Part shown: positions 1-6,898 of the stretch, in pieces
Layout: each line of letters opens with the position of its first letter
How positions within the stretch are numbered: position 1 is the first letter of the stretch
Source of the DNA: Saprospiraceae bacterium
Lineage (GTDB): Bacteria > Bacteroidota > Bacteroidia > Chitinophagales > Saprospiraceae
Assembly: GCA_020849825.1 (NCBI GenBank)
Contig: JADZFP010000366.1
Coordinates: 1 to 12,274, forward strand
DNA length: 12,274 nucleotides
Direction of reading: 5' to 3'
Translations under genes and position numbers: made by a program
Notes under the pieces: model-generated
Told to the model about the DNA's origin: nothing
What the model saw: only the letters and a program-made list of their open reading frames with translations
Database searches by the model: none

Positions 1-1035
1 GATACTCGGCATAATAAGCGATTCGTGCCCTCCCCACGACACCGCCATCAGGAAACGGCGGAGCCGGTGCACAAAAGCCTCCATTTTCTCTGGCGTCTCC
101 GTTTTAAACTGCACCGAAAACAAGCCGCCACAGCCGCGCATCTGGCGTTTGGCCAGTTCCAGTTGGGGGAAACTGGTATGGAACGGATACCAGATGCGCT
201 CCACTTTGGGGTGTTTCTCCAATTTCTGCAACAAATAACGAGCGCTTTCATCACTACGCTCAATCCGAAGCGGCAGTGTGCGCAAGCCCCTGATAACTAA
301 TGCGGCATCATGCGGACCCAAAATACCGCCGAGTGTCATCAATTCCGATTCGAAAATCTTTTTCACCATTTCCCTGCTTGCACATAGGACGCCGACAACG
401 ACGTCAGAGTGGCCGTTGAGGTCTTTGGTGCCGGAATGCACCACGATGTCGATGCCAAATGTCGCCGGGTTTTGATACACCGGCGAACTGTACGAATTGT
501 CGATAATGGTCACCAGCCCGTGCTGACGCGCCAGCTCGGCACATGCCGCAAGATCCTGACATTCAAAGGTCATTGTGTTGGGACTTTCCAGAAACAACAC
601 TTTGGTATTGGGCTGAATGGCGGTTCGGATGGCTGCGAAGTCGGTCCCGTCGACAAAAGTATGTGTGACGCCGAAACGGCTGAGAAACTTCCGCAGCAAT
701 GCCGATGTCCACGAATAGGGCGCTTTTTGGCACACCACGTGGTCGCCGGACGCCACATTGCCAAGCACGGCTGCCGCAATGGCGCCGGCGCCGCTCGAAA
801 AAACCAGTGCGTCTTCGGTGCCTTCAAGTGCGGCCAGTTTTTTGCGCAATATCTCGACCGTCGGGTTGTTGCCGCGGGTGTAGACGTGGTTGGAAAGCTC
901 GTCGGCAAACACCTCACGAAAAGCGGCCAGATCCGGGAAAACAAAATTGCTCGACTGTACAACCGGCGGAGCGACGGCATTGAAGTACTGCTCCCGATCT
1001 TCGCCGAGATGCGTGAGGATTTCACTTAAATTCAT
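1..1035 (-). CDS. PLP-dependent Cys/Met metabolism enzyme (cystathionine gamma-synthase / gamma- or beta-lyase family), 3' end cut by window
   Basis: Fold-type I PLP enzyme of the trans-sulfuration family, cytoplasmic, acting on cystathionine, O-acyl-homoserine or methionine-type substrates. The frame is open from an ATG at 1035 to the window edge and gives 345 residues. Family members are usually about 380-400 aa, so roughly 40-55 C-terminal residues are missing. Visible motifs: the phosphate-binding YTRGNNPT (residues 52-59), SSGAGAIAAA (80-89), the Asp that contacts the pyridine nitrogen in IIDNSY (D179), and the Schiff-base lysine K204 in HSGTKDLNGHSD. The C-terminal family signatures AKRQMRGCGG (295-304) and SWGGHESL (333-340) are also present. 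After the lysine there is Asp where many members have Tyr. Motifs alone do not separate synthase, beta-lyase and gamma-lyase, so no symbol is given. The start lies 29 bp after the stop of the S46 peptidase gene on the same strand, which suggests co-transcription. Family very sure, exact reaction not. Confidence 0.93.
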   Translation of the reverse strand, partial: MNLSEILTHLGEDREQYFNAVAPPVVQSSNFVFPDLAAFREVFADELSNHVYTRGNNPTVEILRKKLAALEGTEDALVFSSGAGAIAAAVLGNVASGDHVVCQKAPYSWTSALLRKFLSRFGVTHTFVDGTDFAAIRTAIQPNTKVLFLESPNTMTFECQDLAACAELARQHGLVTIIDNSYSSPVYQNPATFGIDIVVHSGTKDLNGHSDVVVGVLCASREMVKKIFESELMTLGGILGPHDAALVIRGLRTLPLRIERSDESARYLLQKLEKHPKVERIWYPFHTSFPQLELAKRQMRGCGGLFSVQFKTETPEKMEAFVHRLRRFLMAVSWGGHESLIMPSI

Positions 1036-1064
1036 GATTCAGCGCAAATTAGAATAAAATAACG

Positions 1065-3242
1065 TCAATCCCGGTCGCGCTTTTTCTTGCGCTTCTGGCC
1101 CTTTACAAGTTTCATTTCTTCGATCAGCCAATGCGCTTCGCCGTATTTATCAATGATAAACAGGATATAGCGCGTATCCACCATGATGTTGCGGCAAATG
1201 GCGGGATCGTAGTTCAGGTCGCTCATGGTGCCTTCCCAGACCCGGTCGAAATTGAGCCCGACCAGGTTGCCATTAGCGTCGAGGGCAGGGCTGCCGGAGT
1301 TACCGCCGGTCGTGTGATTGCTGGCGATAAAAGCGACCGGCATACGACCTTCCGAATCGGCGTAGGGGCCGTAATCTTTCTTCTGGTGGAGCTCGATCAG
1401 TTTTTTCGGCACGTCGAATTCATAATCGCCGGGCACGTATTTTTCCATAACCCCGTCCAGATAAGTGCGTTCTTCATACTCGACGGCATCGCGTGGGGAG
1501 TAATCTTTGACTTTCCCGTAGGTAAGCCGCAGCGTGCTGTTGGCATCGGGGAAAAAGCGTTTTTCCTTGTAAACTTCGAGCTGAGCCGCCATGTACATGC
1601 GTTGCAACATGGTAATCTGCGGCTGAATTTCCTGCAGTTTCGGGGAAACATTGGTCTGATAAGCGCTGGTTACACCACGCCAGAACACCACAGCAGGGTC
1701 CTGTTTCAAACTCTCGGCCAGGGTTTTGGCGTCGCCGGCAAACAGGGCCTCGGCCTTGTCTTGCCGCGCCAAGGCGCTGTTTTTGTAAATATAATCCGCC
1801 AGTCCTGCATAACCGCCGTGTTTGGCCGCTTCGGCTTTGATGTAGCCCGAGCCCCATTCGTCGCGCACGTTTTCGGCGTACATTTCTACCAGTGCGGCAA
1901 ACACAGCCTGGTCGACTTCGGGGCGGAAATCTTTATAAAAGTCAGGCAAACTGCCTTTGACATCGGGTATTTTGGCGGCAAAAGCCGAGACGCCCTGGTC
2001 GTCGTATGTTTTCATCCAGTTGTTCATGGAAGCGACCAGAGACAGCAATTCGGTGTTGCGAACAAAGATTTCGAGGTAATAATCACGCGCCCTGGCATAG
2101 GGTTCGAGCTCGCGATAGTTTTGTTCGAGGCGGGGCAACAGATTGCCGTAGCGGTATTGCCAATTGGTGTTCATACTGACGCGACGGCTGAATTCGGCTT
2201 CGTAGGCGCGTTTTTTCTCCAGTGCCTTGTATTTTTTCAAACCTTCCATCTCGCCCAGCCATTTTTTCCAGGCATTGGCGATACTGGCGTATTTGGCGAC
2301 ATAGGCGATTTTGATGGCCGGGTCGCGGCGCATGTATCCATCCATGATCTTCAGGGCGCGATCGCGGATCGACACCTTGGCCGGGTTCAGTACTTCGGCC
2401 GTTTGTTGTACGGCAACGGCTGGTAAATACTCGTTGGTGTTGCCCGGAAAGCCGTACACCATGGTAAAATCGCCTTCGTCGGCGCCATCCAGCGAAACGG
2501 GCAAAAAGTGACGGGGCCGGTAGGGCTGGTTGTCGGGTGAATATTTGGCCGGCTGGTTGTCTTTGTTGGCATACACCCGGAACAGGGAAAAGTCGCCGGT
2601 ATGCCGCGGCCAGACCCAGTTGTCGGTATCGGCGCCAAATTTACCGATGCTGCTCGGCGGAGCGCCCACCAGACGGACGTCGGTGTAGATCACCGTGACG
2701 TACATGTAATATTGGTTGCCGTTGTACATGGGTTTGAACATAATGTCTTCCCAGGCTTCTTTTTTCGTCCGGACTTTGAGTTGGTTCAGGTTTTTGTCTA
2801 TCAGCGATTGCCGGTCGCGTTCCGACATGCCTTCAGCAACGCCCTGCAGAGCCAGTGCCGTCACGTCTTCCATTCGAACCACAAACATGACAAACAGGTC
2901 GGGACAGGGAATTTCTTCGCCGTGGTTTTTAGCCCAAAAGCCGTCTTCTACATAGTTGTGTTCCAGTGTGGAGTGGCTTTGAATGGCATCAAAACCGCAG
3001 TGGTGGTTGGTGAGCACGAGGCCTTTGGGCGAAATGATTTCGCCTGTACAGCCGCCGTCGAACCATACGATGGCATCTTTGATGCTAGGCTGGGTCGGCG
3101 AGTAAATGTCATCGGCATCGAGGCGAAGCCCCATGGCCTTCATGTCTTTTTCGTTGTTTTTTTCGAGCAAAGAAGGGAGCCACATGCCCTGGCCGTGCAG
3201 CCATGCGGGAAAAAAGAGGAGCAAGAAAAGCAGTCGTTGCAT
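1065..3242 (-). CDS. dpp11: S46-family dipeptidyl-peptidase, probably DPP11-type (Asp/Glu-specific)
   Basis: Chymotrypsin-fold serine exopeptidase that removes dipeptides from the N-terminus of peptides in the periplasm. The start at 3242 begins a signal peptide (residues 1 to about 18, hydrophobic LLFLLLFFPAWL) and gives 725 aa, close to the roughly 720 aa typical of DPP7/DPP11. The frame stays open upstream to 3563, but that part crosses the receptor terminator and the receptor 3' end, so it is rejected. Catalytic triad by motif: H81 in TNHHC, D217 in HTGDFSLFR, S649 in GGNSGSP. Eighteen residues after the Ser is R667 in GLNFDR. In characterised enzymes this position is Arg in DPP11 (specific for Asp/Glu at P1) and Gly in DPP7 (hydrophobic P1), so I infer DPP11 specificity. 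The middle (about 275-560) matches the expected alpha-helical cap. The last 12 residues (KGQKRKKKRDRD) are strikingly basic. The PLP enzyme follows 29 bp downstream. Confidence 0.93.
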   Translation of the reverse strand: MQRLLFLLLFFPAWLHGQGMWLPSLLEKNNEKDMKAMGLRLDADDIYSPTQPSIKDAIVWFDGGCTGEIISPKGLVLTNHHCGFDAIQSHSTLEHNYVEDGFWAKNHGEEIPCPDLFVMFVVRMEDVTALALQGVAEGMSERDRQSLIDKNLNQLKVRTKKEAWEDIMFKPMYNGNQYYMYVTVIYTDVRLVGAPPSSIGKFGADTDNWVWPRHTGDFSLFRVYANKDNQPAKYSPDNQPYRPRHFLPVSLDGADEGDFTMVYGFPGNTNEYLPAVAVQQTAEVLNPAKVSIRDRALKIMDGYMRRDPAIKIAYVAKYASIANAWKKWLGEMEGLKKYKALEKKRAYEAEFSRRVSMNTNWQYRYGNLLPRLEQNYRELEPYARARDYYLEIFVRNTELLSLVASMNNWMKTYDDQGVSAFAAKIPDVKGSLPDFYKDFRPEVDQAVFAALVEMYAENVRDEWGSGYIKAEAAKHGGYAGLADYIYKNSALARQDKAEALFAGDAKTLAESLKQDPAVVFWRGVTSAYQTNVSPKLQEIQPQITMLQRMYMAAQLEVYKEKRFFPDANSTLRLTYGKVKDYSPRDAVEYEERTYLDGVMEKYVPGDYEFDVPKKLIELHQKKDYGPYADSEGRMPVAFIASNHTTGGNSGSPALDANGNLVGLNFDRVWEGTMSDLNYDPAICRNIMVDTRYILFIIDKYGEAHWLIEEMKLVKGQKRKKKRDRD

Positions 3243-3262
3243 ACGTACAATTTTTATCGCTG

Positions 3263-3298
3263 CGAAAATAGGCAGACCTGTCCAGCCGCCGATCAAAA
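3263..3298 (-). promoter_or_regulatory. Candidate Bacteroidota promoter of the S46 peptidase gene
   Basis: On the minus strand TATTTTCG (3270 to 3263) matches the Bacteroidota -7 consensus TAnnTTTG at all fixed positions but one. TTTTG (3298 to 3294) lies 23 bp upstream, slightly farther than the usual 19-21 bp for the -33 element. The -7 box ends 20 bp before the ATG at 3242, giving a short leader. It sits just past the receptor terminator, so the peptidase would have its own promoter. Motif match only. Confidence 0.4.
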
Positions 3299-3300
3299 CC

Positions 3301-3342
3301 GACAAAAAACAGAAGCCGTACCGGAAACGTCCGGTACGGCTT
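3301..3342 (-). terminator. Rho-independent terminator of the TonB-dependent receptor gene
   Basis: Perfect 13-bp inverted repeat, AAGCCGTACCGGA (3313-3325) and TCCGGTACGGCTT (3330-3342), with a 4-nt loop. Read on the minus strand, the stem is followed by CTGTTTTTTGTC (3312 to 3301), a run of six T. It begins 23 bp after the receptor stop codon (3365) and ends before the S46 peptidase start (3242). This separates the receptor from the two downstream minus-strand genes. Confidence 0.88.
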
Positions 3343-3364
3343 CCCAAAATGCCCCGTGCGGGGA

Positions 3365-6300
3365 TTAGTTGAAGATGTAGCGAACGCTCATCTGCAAGCC
3401 CCAAACATCGAAAGCGGAAACGCCGTCGATGAAGGAGGTGCGGACCAGTTCGGGTTGGTTGTTCACCGTGCGGGTAGCCAGCGTGAAGGCCGGTACGCCG
3501 TTGGCGTCGGTCGAGGCATAGCGCAGCGGCTGATCGGTAACCAGCACTTTGCTGACACCCCAATCGCTGCTGAGCAGGTTAGCGACGTTCAGAATGTCGG
3601 CGCGTACCTGGATCACATTGCGTTTGCCATTCACTTTTACGCCGAGTTCCTGCATGACGGAAAGATCGAAGCGGTGCAACATCGGGAACATGGCGCCATT
3701 ACGGTCGGCGTATTTGCCGCGGTTGCTGTTCAGGTATTCATCCTGAGCAAGGTATGCCGTAAAGGCCTCTAGTTGTTGTTCCGGCGTGAAGGTTGCGATC
3801 ACCTGGCCGAGCGAGTTGCGCACGGTCAGGGTGGTGAAGGTGATATCGCTGGCATTCACCGGGATAAACATCAGTTCGTTGCCGCGTACGCCGTCGCCGT
3901 TCATATCCTGTGCAATGGAATAGGAATAACGGGAAGTGAAAATACCCGGGCCGGGGTTGAAGCCGCGGCGTTCGCCGACATAACCGAGCGAGAACTGGGT
4001 AGCGCCATCGAAGGATTTGCCGTAGGTAACGCGGTAACCCAACAGACCGACCACGCGGTGCGGCATGTCCTGATCGGCAAATGCCAGGCTCAGGTCATTG
4101 TTGCCATTGACGGTTTTTACGCCGTTCCACGAACCGGCAGCGATCGAACCGGCGCTCATCAGGTCTTTGGCCTGGCTGTAGGTATAGGCAGCCATACCGT
4201 AGAGGCCGCGCTGGGCCGGGTATTCCAGCTTGGCAGTTGCCGACCAGAAGTAGCCTTCATTGGTATTGGTCATGATCACAGCGCTGGAAACGCCGCTATA
4301 CAGACGGTCGCCGGAGGTCCAGCGGTCGCGCTGATCGGGTCCCGAGAACTGGGCGTTGCTGGGTTTCAGGTTGGCGTTGTAGTATTTGATCGCGTTGATG
4401 TTGCGGTTGTAGAGGAATTCCGCAGTACCGACAAAGCCGAAGGGCAGTTTCTGGTCGACAGCGATATTCGATTTCCAGATTTGCGGGAAGCGGTAATCCG
4501 GATCGGCAGCGGCGATTTCCACCGTACCCAGCAGCGTTGCGGGTTTGAAACGAGACGGATCTTCGTAGAAACCGTATTTGTTGCTTCCGCCGCTCTTGTT
4601 CTCGTCGAGGAAACCGGTCAAAACGCCGTTGTTGCCCACCTGGTTGGAGACCCAAACGTAGGGCGGCCGGCCGGTGAAAATGCCCGTACCACCGCGGATC
4701 TGGGTGGTCTTTTTACCGGTGACATCCCAGTTGAAGCCGAGGCGCGGTTCCCACAGAATTTTGGAATCCGGCATGGTTCCGGTATTGATGACCAGGCTGC
4801 TGTCTCCATTTTCGGTATAGAAAACGTTGTTGTTCAGCAGCGATTCGTTGGTCAGCGCCGTGTTTTCGAAGCTGATAAGGCTGGCGCGCACGCCGGCAGT
4901 CAGGCGAAAGTTTTTGCCCATCTGGATTTCATCCTGGGCATACAGGTCGAATTTGTTGGCTTTCAGCACCTGAAGAGGCTTTTCGTCGTTGGGCAGACCG
5001 GAGTAGCGGTATTGGAAACGACGAATCTTGGTGTCGCTGGTATCGGCGCCCGGATTGTCGATGCCGAAGTTTGCAGCGTTGTAGAAATCCTGCAGAGAGC
5101 TGAAAATGTACACGCCGTGCGAGCCCGGGAAGAACAGGTTGTTCGACTGGTAGCGCTCGTAGTTGGCGCCCACGGTTACGGTATGTTTATTCAGGTAGAT
5201 CGACAGGTTGTTGGTGGCGTGGAAGGTGCCGTAGTCCAGTTGATTATCTGGCGTAAACGGATCGAAACCGGCGGAGATGTAGGTAGCGCCGTTTTGCAGA
5301 ATATCGATCGTCGGGAATACCTCGCCTTTGTACTTGCGGTCTTCGTTCTGGTAGTCGTAGCCTACGATCAGGTTATTGGAGATTTTGTCGGTAAGGGTAC
5401 CGTTCCATTCGCCAACGATCGAGCGGGTGTTATCGCCAATCAGGTAGCCCGAATTTTGGTACGACATGGCATCGAGATTGGAGCGGCGGTTGCCGGCGCC
5501 CAGCGAAGCACTGTTGGAGATCGGCTGATCGGCCAGCGAGTTGTGGTGGGTGTAGCGAACCGTTACCTTGTTGCGTTCGTTGACGTTCCAGTCGAGGCGG
5601 ACGAGGAACTTGTCGCTCGTTGTTTCATTATTGTAGCCTTCGTACGGACCGGTTTCGTAGCCGTAGTTTTCCTTGAGGAAACGGCGCAATTCGTCCAGGT
5701 CGCTCTTTTTCACACGGGTAACCGTGCCGGGGAGCGCAGAGCCGTCGGCAACGTAGGTCGTGCCGGGTTCGGTACGGCGCTGAATTTCGCCACTCACGAA
5801 GTAGAACAGTTTGTTCTGAATAATCGGTCCGCCAAAGCGGGCGCCGACGACGTACTCGTCAAATTCGCCGATAGCAGCTTTCTGACCGGCTGCTTCCTTG
5901 CCGATAAAAAAGTCGCTGTTGTTGCGCCAGTTGTAATAAGCGGAGCCTTCGTAGTTGTTCGTACCGCTGCGCGTAACGGCGTTGATCGCCGTACCGACAA
6001 AACCGGATTGGCGAACGTCGAAGGGCGCCACGTTCAGCTGCAGTTCTTCGATGGCATCGAGCGAAATTGCAGTGGAGCCGGTTCGGCCGCCAGCTTGTGC
6101 ATCCGTACCCAGACCGAAGCCATTGTTGAACACCGAACCGTCGATGGTGAAGTTGTTCAGGCGGCTGTCTTGTGCGCCAAACGAACCGTTGCTGTTGCCC
6201 TGCGGGCTGTACTTGGTAATGCTGCTGATCGAGCGGCTGCCAACAGCCGGGAGGGAAGTGACCTGGGCATTGCTGAACGTCTGTGCAGCACCCGTGCGTT

Positions 6301-6712
6301 GGTCCGAAAAGATGTCGTTCCGATTGGCAGAAATAACAACTTCTTCCATCGACAAACCCGATTCCTGAAGTTGGAAATCGACGCTCGACGACACGCCAAG
6401 GTTGGTGTACACATTTTCACGCGACATGGACTCGAAGCCCGTGTAGGTGACCGTCACGGTGAATGGACCGCCCACGCGAACCGCTGGCAGTACGTAGCGG
6501 CCTACCGCGTTGGTGGCAGTGCCGTAGCGGGTTCCGGAAGGAACGTGCACGGCAACAACAGTTGCGCCGATGAGGGCTTCTCCTTTGGTGTCGGATACTG
6601 TACCGGAAATGGTAGAGGTAGTCACCTGGGCAAAAGCCGTCAGGCCCATCAACATCAGCGCAAGGGTAAAAAGCGCTTTTGTTGAACGGAGACAGTAAAT
6701 CATTTTGTTCAT
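3365..6712 (-). CDS. TonB-dependent outer-membrane receptor, Oar-like, with N-terminal carboxypeptidase-regulatory-like domain
   Basis: 1115-aa outer-membrane beta-barrel receptor, energised by TonB in uptake or, for the Oar relative in Myxococcus, linked to protein export. Layout: signal peptide 1-28 (ends AFAQ); carboxypeptidase-regulatory-like beta-sandwich about 33-115 (ISGTVSDTKGEALIGATV, later NAVGRYVLP); plug domain about 120-250, with SMEEVVISANR, NNFTIDGSVFNN and AINAVTRSGTN; then about 860 residues of barrel rich in Tyr, Asn and Gly. Near the C-terminus a DMNGDGVRGNELMFIP stretch resembles the Oar-family D-x-N-G-D-G / YIP segment. The protein ends in SVRYIFN, a final barrel strand closed by Asn rather than the common Phe. 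No SusD partner is adjacent, which fits an Oar-like rather than a SusC/SusD glycan system. A second ATG lies three codons downstream (6703) and could also be used. Substrate unknown. From codon 11 to 980 it contains no TTA, CTA or TCA codon. Confidence 0.93.
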   Translation of the reverse strand: MNKMIYCLRSTKALFTLALMLMGLTAFAQVTTSTISGTVSDTKGEALIGATVVAVHVPSGTRYGTATNAVGRYVLPAVRVGGPFTVTVTYTGFESMSRENVYTNLGVSSSVDFQLQESGLSMEEVVISANRNDIFSDQRTGAAQTFSNAQVTSLPAVGSRSISSITKYSPQGNSNGSFGAQDSRLNNFTIDGSVFNNGFGLGTDAQAGGRTGSTAISLDAIEELQLNVAPFDVRQSGFVGTAINAVTRSGTNNYEGSAYYNWRNNSDFFIGKEAAGQKAAIGEFDEYVVGARFGGPIIQNKLFYFVSGEIQRRTEPGTTYVADGSALPGTVTRVKKSDLDELRRFLKENYGYETGPYEGYNNETTSDKFLVRLDWNVNERNKVTVRYTHHNSLADQPISNSASLGAGNRRSNLDAMSYQNSGYLIGDNTRSIVGEWNGTLTDKISNNLIVGYDYQNEDRKYKGEVFPTIDILQNGATYISAGFDPFTPDNQLDYGTFHATNNLSIYLNKHTVTVGANYERYQSNNLFFPGSHGVYIFSSLQDFYNAANFGIDNPGADTSDTKIRRFQYRYSGLPNDEKPLQVLKANKFDLYAQDEIQMGKNFRLTAGVRASLISFENTALTNESLLNNNVFYTENGDSSLVINTGTMPDSKILWEPRLGFNWDVTGKKTTQIRGGTGIFTGRPPYVWVSNQVGNNGVLTGFLDENKSGGSNKYGFYEDPSRFKPATLLGTVEIAAADPDYRFPQIWKSNIAVDQKLPFGFVGTAEFLYNRNINAIKYYNANLKPSNAQFSGPDQRDRWTSGDRLYSGVSSAVIMTNTNEGYFWSATAKLEYPAQRGLYGMAAYTYSQAKDLMSAGSIAAGSWNGVKTVNGNNDLSLAFADQDMPHRVVGLLGYRVTYGKSFDGATQFSLGYVGERRGFNPGPGIFTSRYSYSIAQDMNGDGVRGNELMFIPVNASDITFTTLTVRNSLGQVIATFTPEQQLEAFTAYLAQDEYLNSNRGKYADRNGAMFPMLHRFDLSVMQELGVKVNGKRNVIQVRADILNVANLLSSDWGVSKVLVTDQPLRYASTDANGVPAFTLATRTVNNQPELVRTSFIDGVSAFDVWGLQMSVRYIFN

Positions 6713-6739
6713 ACAATAAAGCAGATTTAGTGAATTTTT

Positions 6740-6757
6740 CCGGCTGCAAATAGCCGG
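6740..6757 (-). repeat. Inverted repeat in the receptor 5' leader, within a short direct repeat
   Basis: CCGGCT (6740-6745) and AGCCGG (6752-6757) form a 6-bp hairpin with a 6-nt loop, 28 bp upstream of the receptor ATG. It is embedded in a near-exact direct repeat: GAATTTTTCCGGC (6732-6744) and GAATTTTCCGGC (6759-6770). It could be a 5'-UTR stem-loop of the receptor mRNA or an operator in the divergent intergenic region. No gene ends here, so a terminator role is unlikely. Seen directly; function unknown. Confidence 0.45.
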
Positions 6758-6769
6758 CGAATTTTCCGG

Positions 6770-6777
6770 CGAAATTA
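6770..6777 (-). promoter_or_regulatory. Candidate -7 box for the TonB-dependent receptor
   Basis: TAATTTCG on the minus strand (6777 to 6770) differs from TAnnTTTG at one fixed position. It would give a leader of about 50 nt that contains the 6740-6757 hairpin. No convincing -33 TTTG is seen at 19-21 bp, so support is weak. Confidence 0.25.
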
Positions 6778-6844
6778 CTCAGAGGATATTAATTTCCAGT
6801 TAAGTTTGGGTAGATTAATACACCGGCTGGCGGCAGAAATTCCC

Positions 6845-6852
6845 TACTTTTG
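6845..6852 (+). promoter_or_regulatory. Candidate -7 box for the lamin-tail/T9SS protein
   Basis: TACTTTTG is an exact match to the Bacteroidota -7 consensus TAnnTTTG and lies 46 bp before the ATG at 6899, implying a leader of about 40 nt. The only nearby TTTG (6805-6808) is 36 bp upstream, too far for a normal -33 element. Because transcription would begin after about 6857, a start codon farther upstream is unlikely, which supports the chosen ATG. Confidence 0.4.
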
Positions 6853-6898
6853 GGCCTGTAATTTTTATTTAATGGCTTACCAGCACAACCGAACAAGC

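Noticed and set aside
409..1029. 206-codon plus-strand open frame opposite the PLP enzyme
   Set aside because: Same register effect; the minus strand carries the complete PLP-binding motifs.
1131..2426. 431-codon plus-strand open frame opposite the S46 peptidase
   Set aside because: In codon register with a gene whose catalytic motifs are all intact; its translation shows no known family pattern.
3352..3363. CCCCG / CGGGG inverted repeat near the receptor stop
   Set aside because: The loop would be only 2-4 nt and no T-run follows; the strong hairpin at 3313-3342 explains termination better.
3243..3563. Possible 107-residue N-terminal extension of the S46 peptidase
   Set aside because: It runs through the receptor terminator and the receptor 3' coding end, is unlike any S46 protein, and would bury the signal peptide.
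3773..6685. 970-codon plus-strand open frame opposite the receptor gene
   Set aside because: It is in exact codon register with the receptor, starts only with TTG directly after a stop, has no signal or recognisable domain, and is explained by the receptor lacking TTA, CTA and TCA codons.
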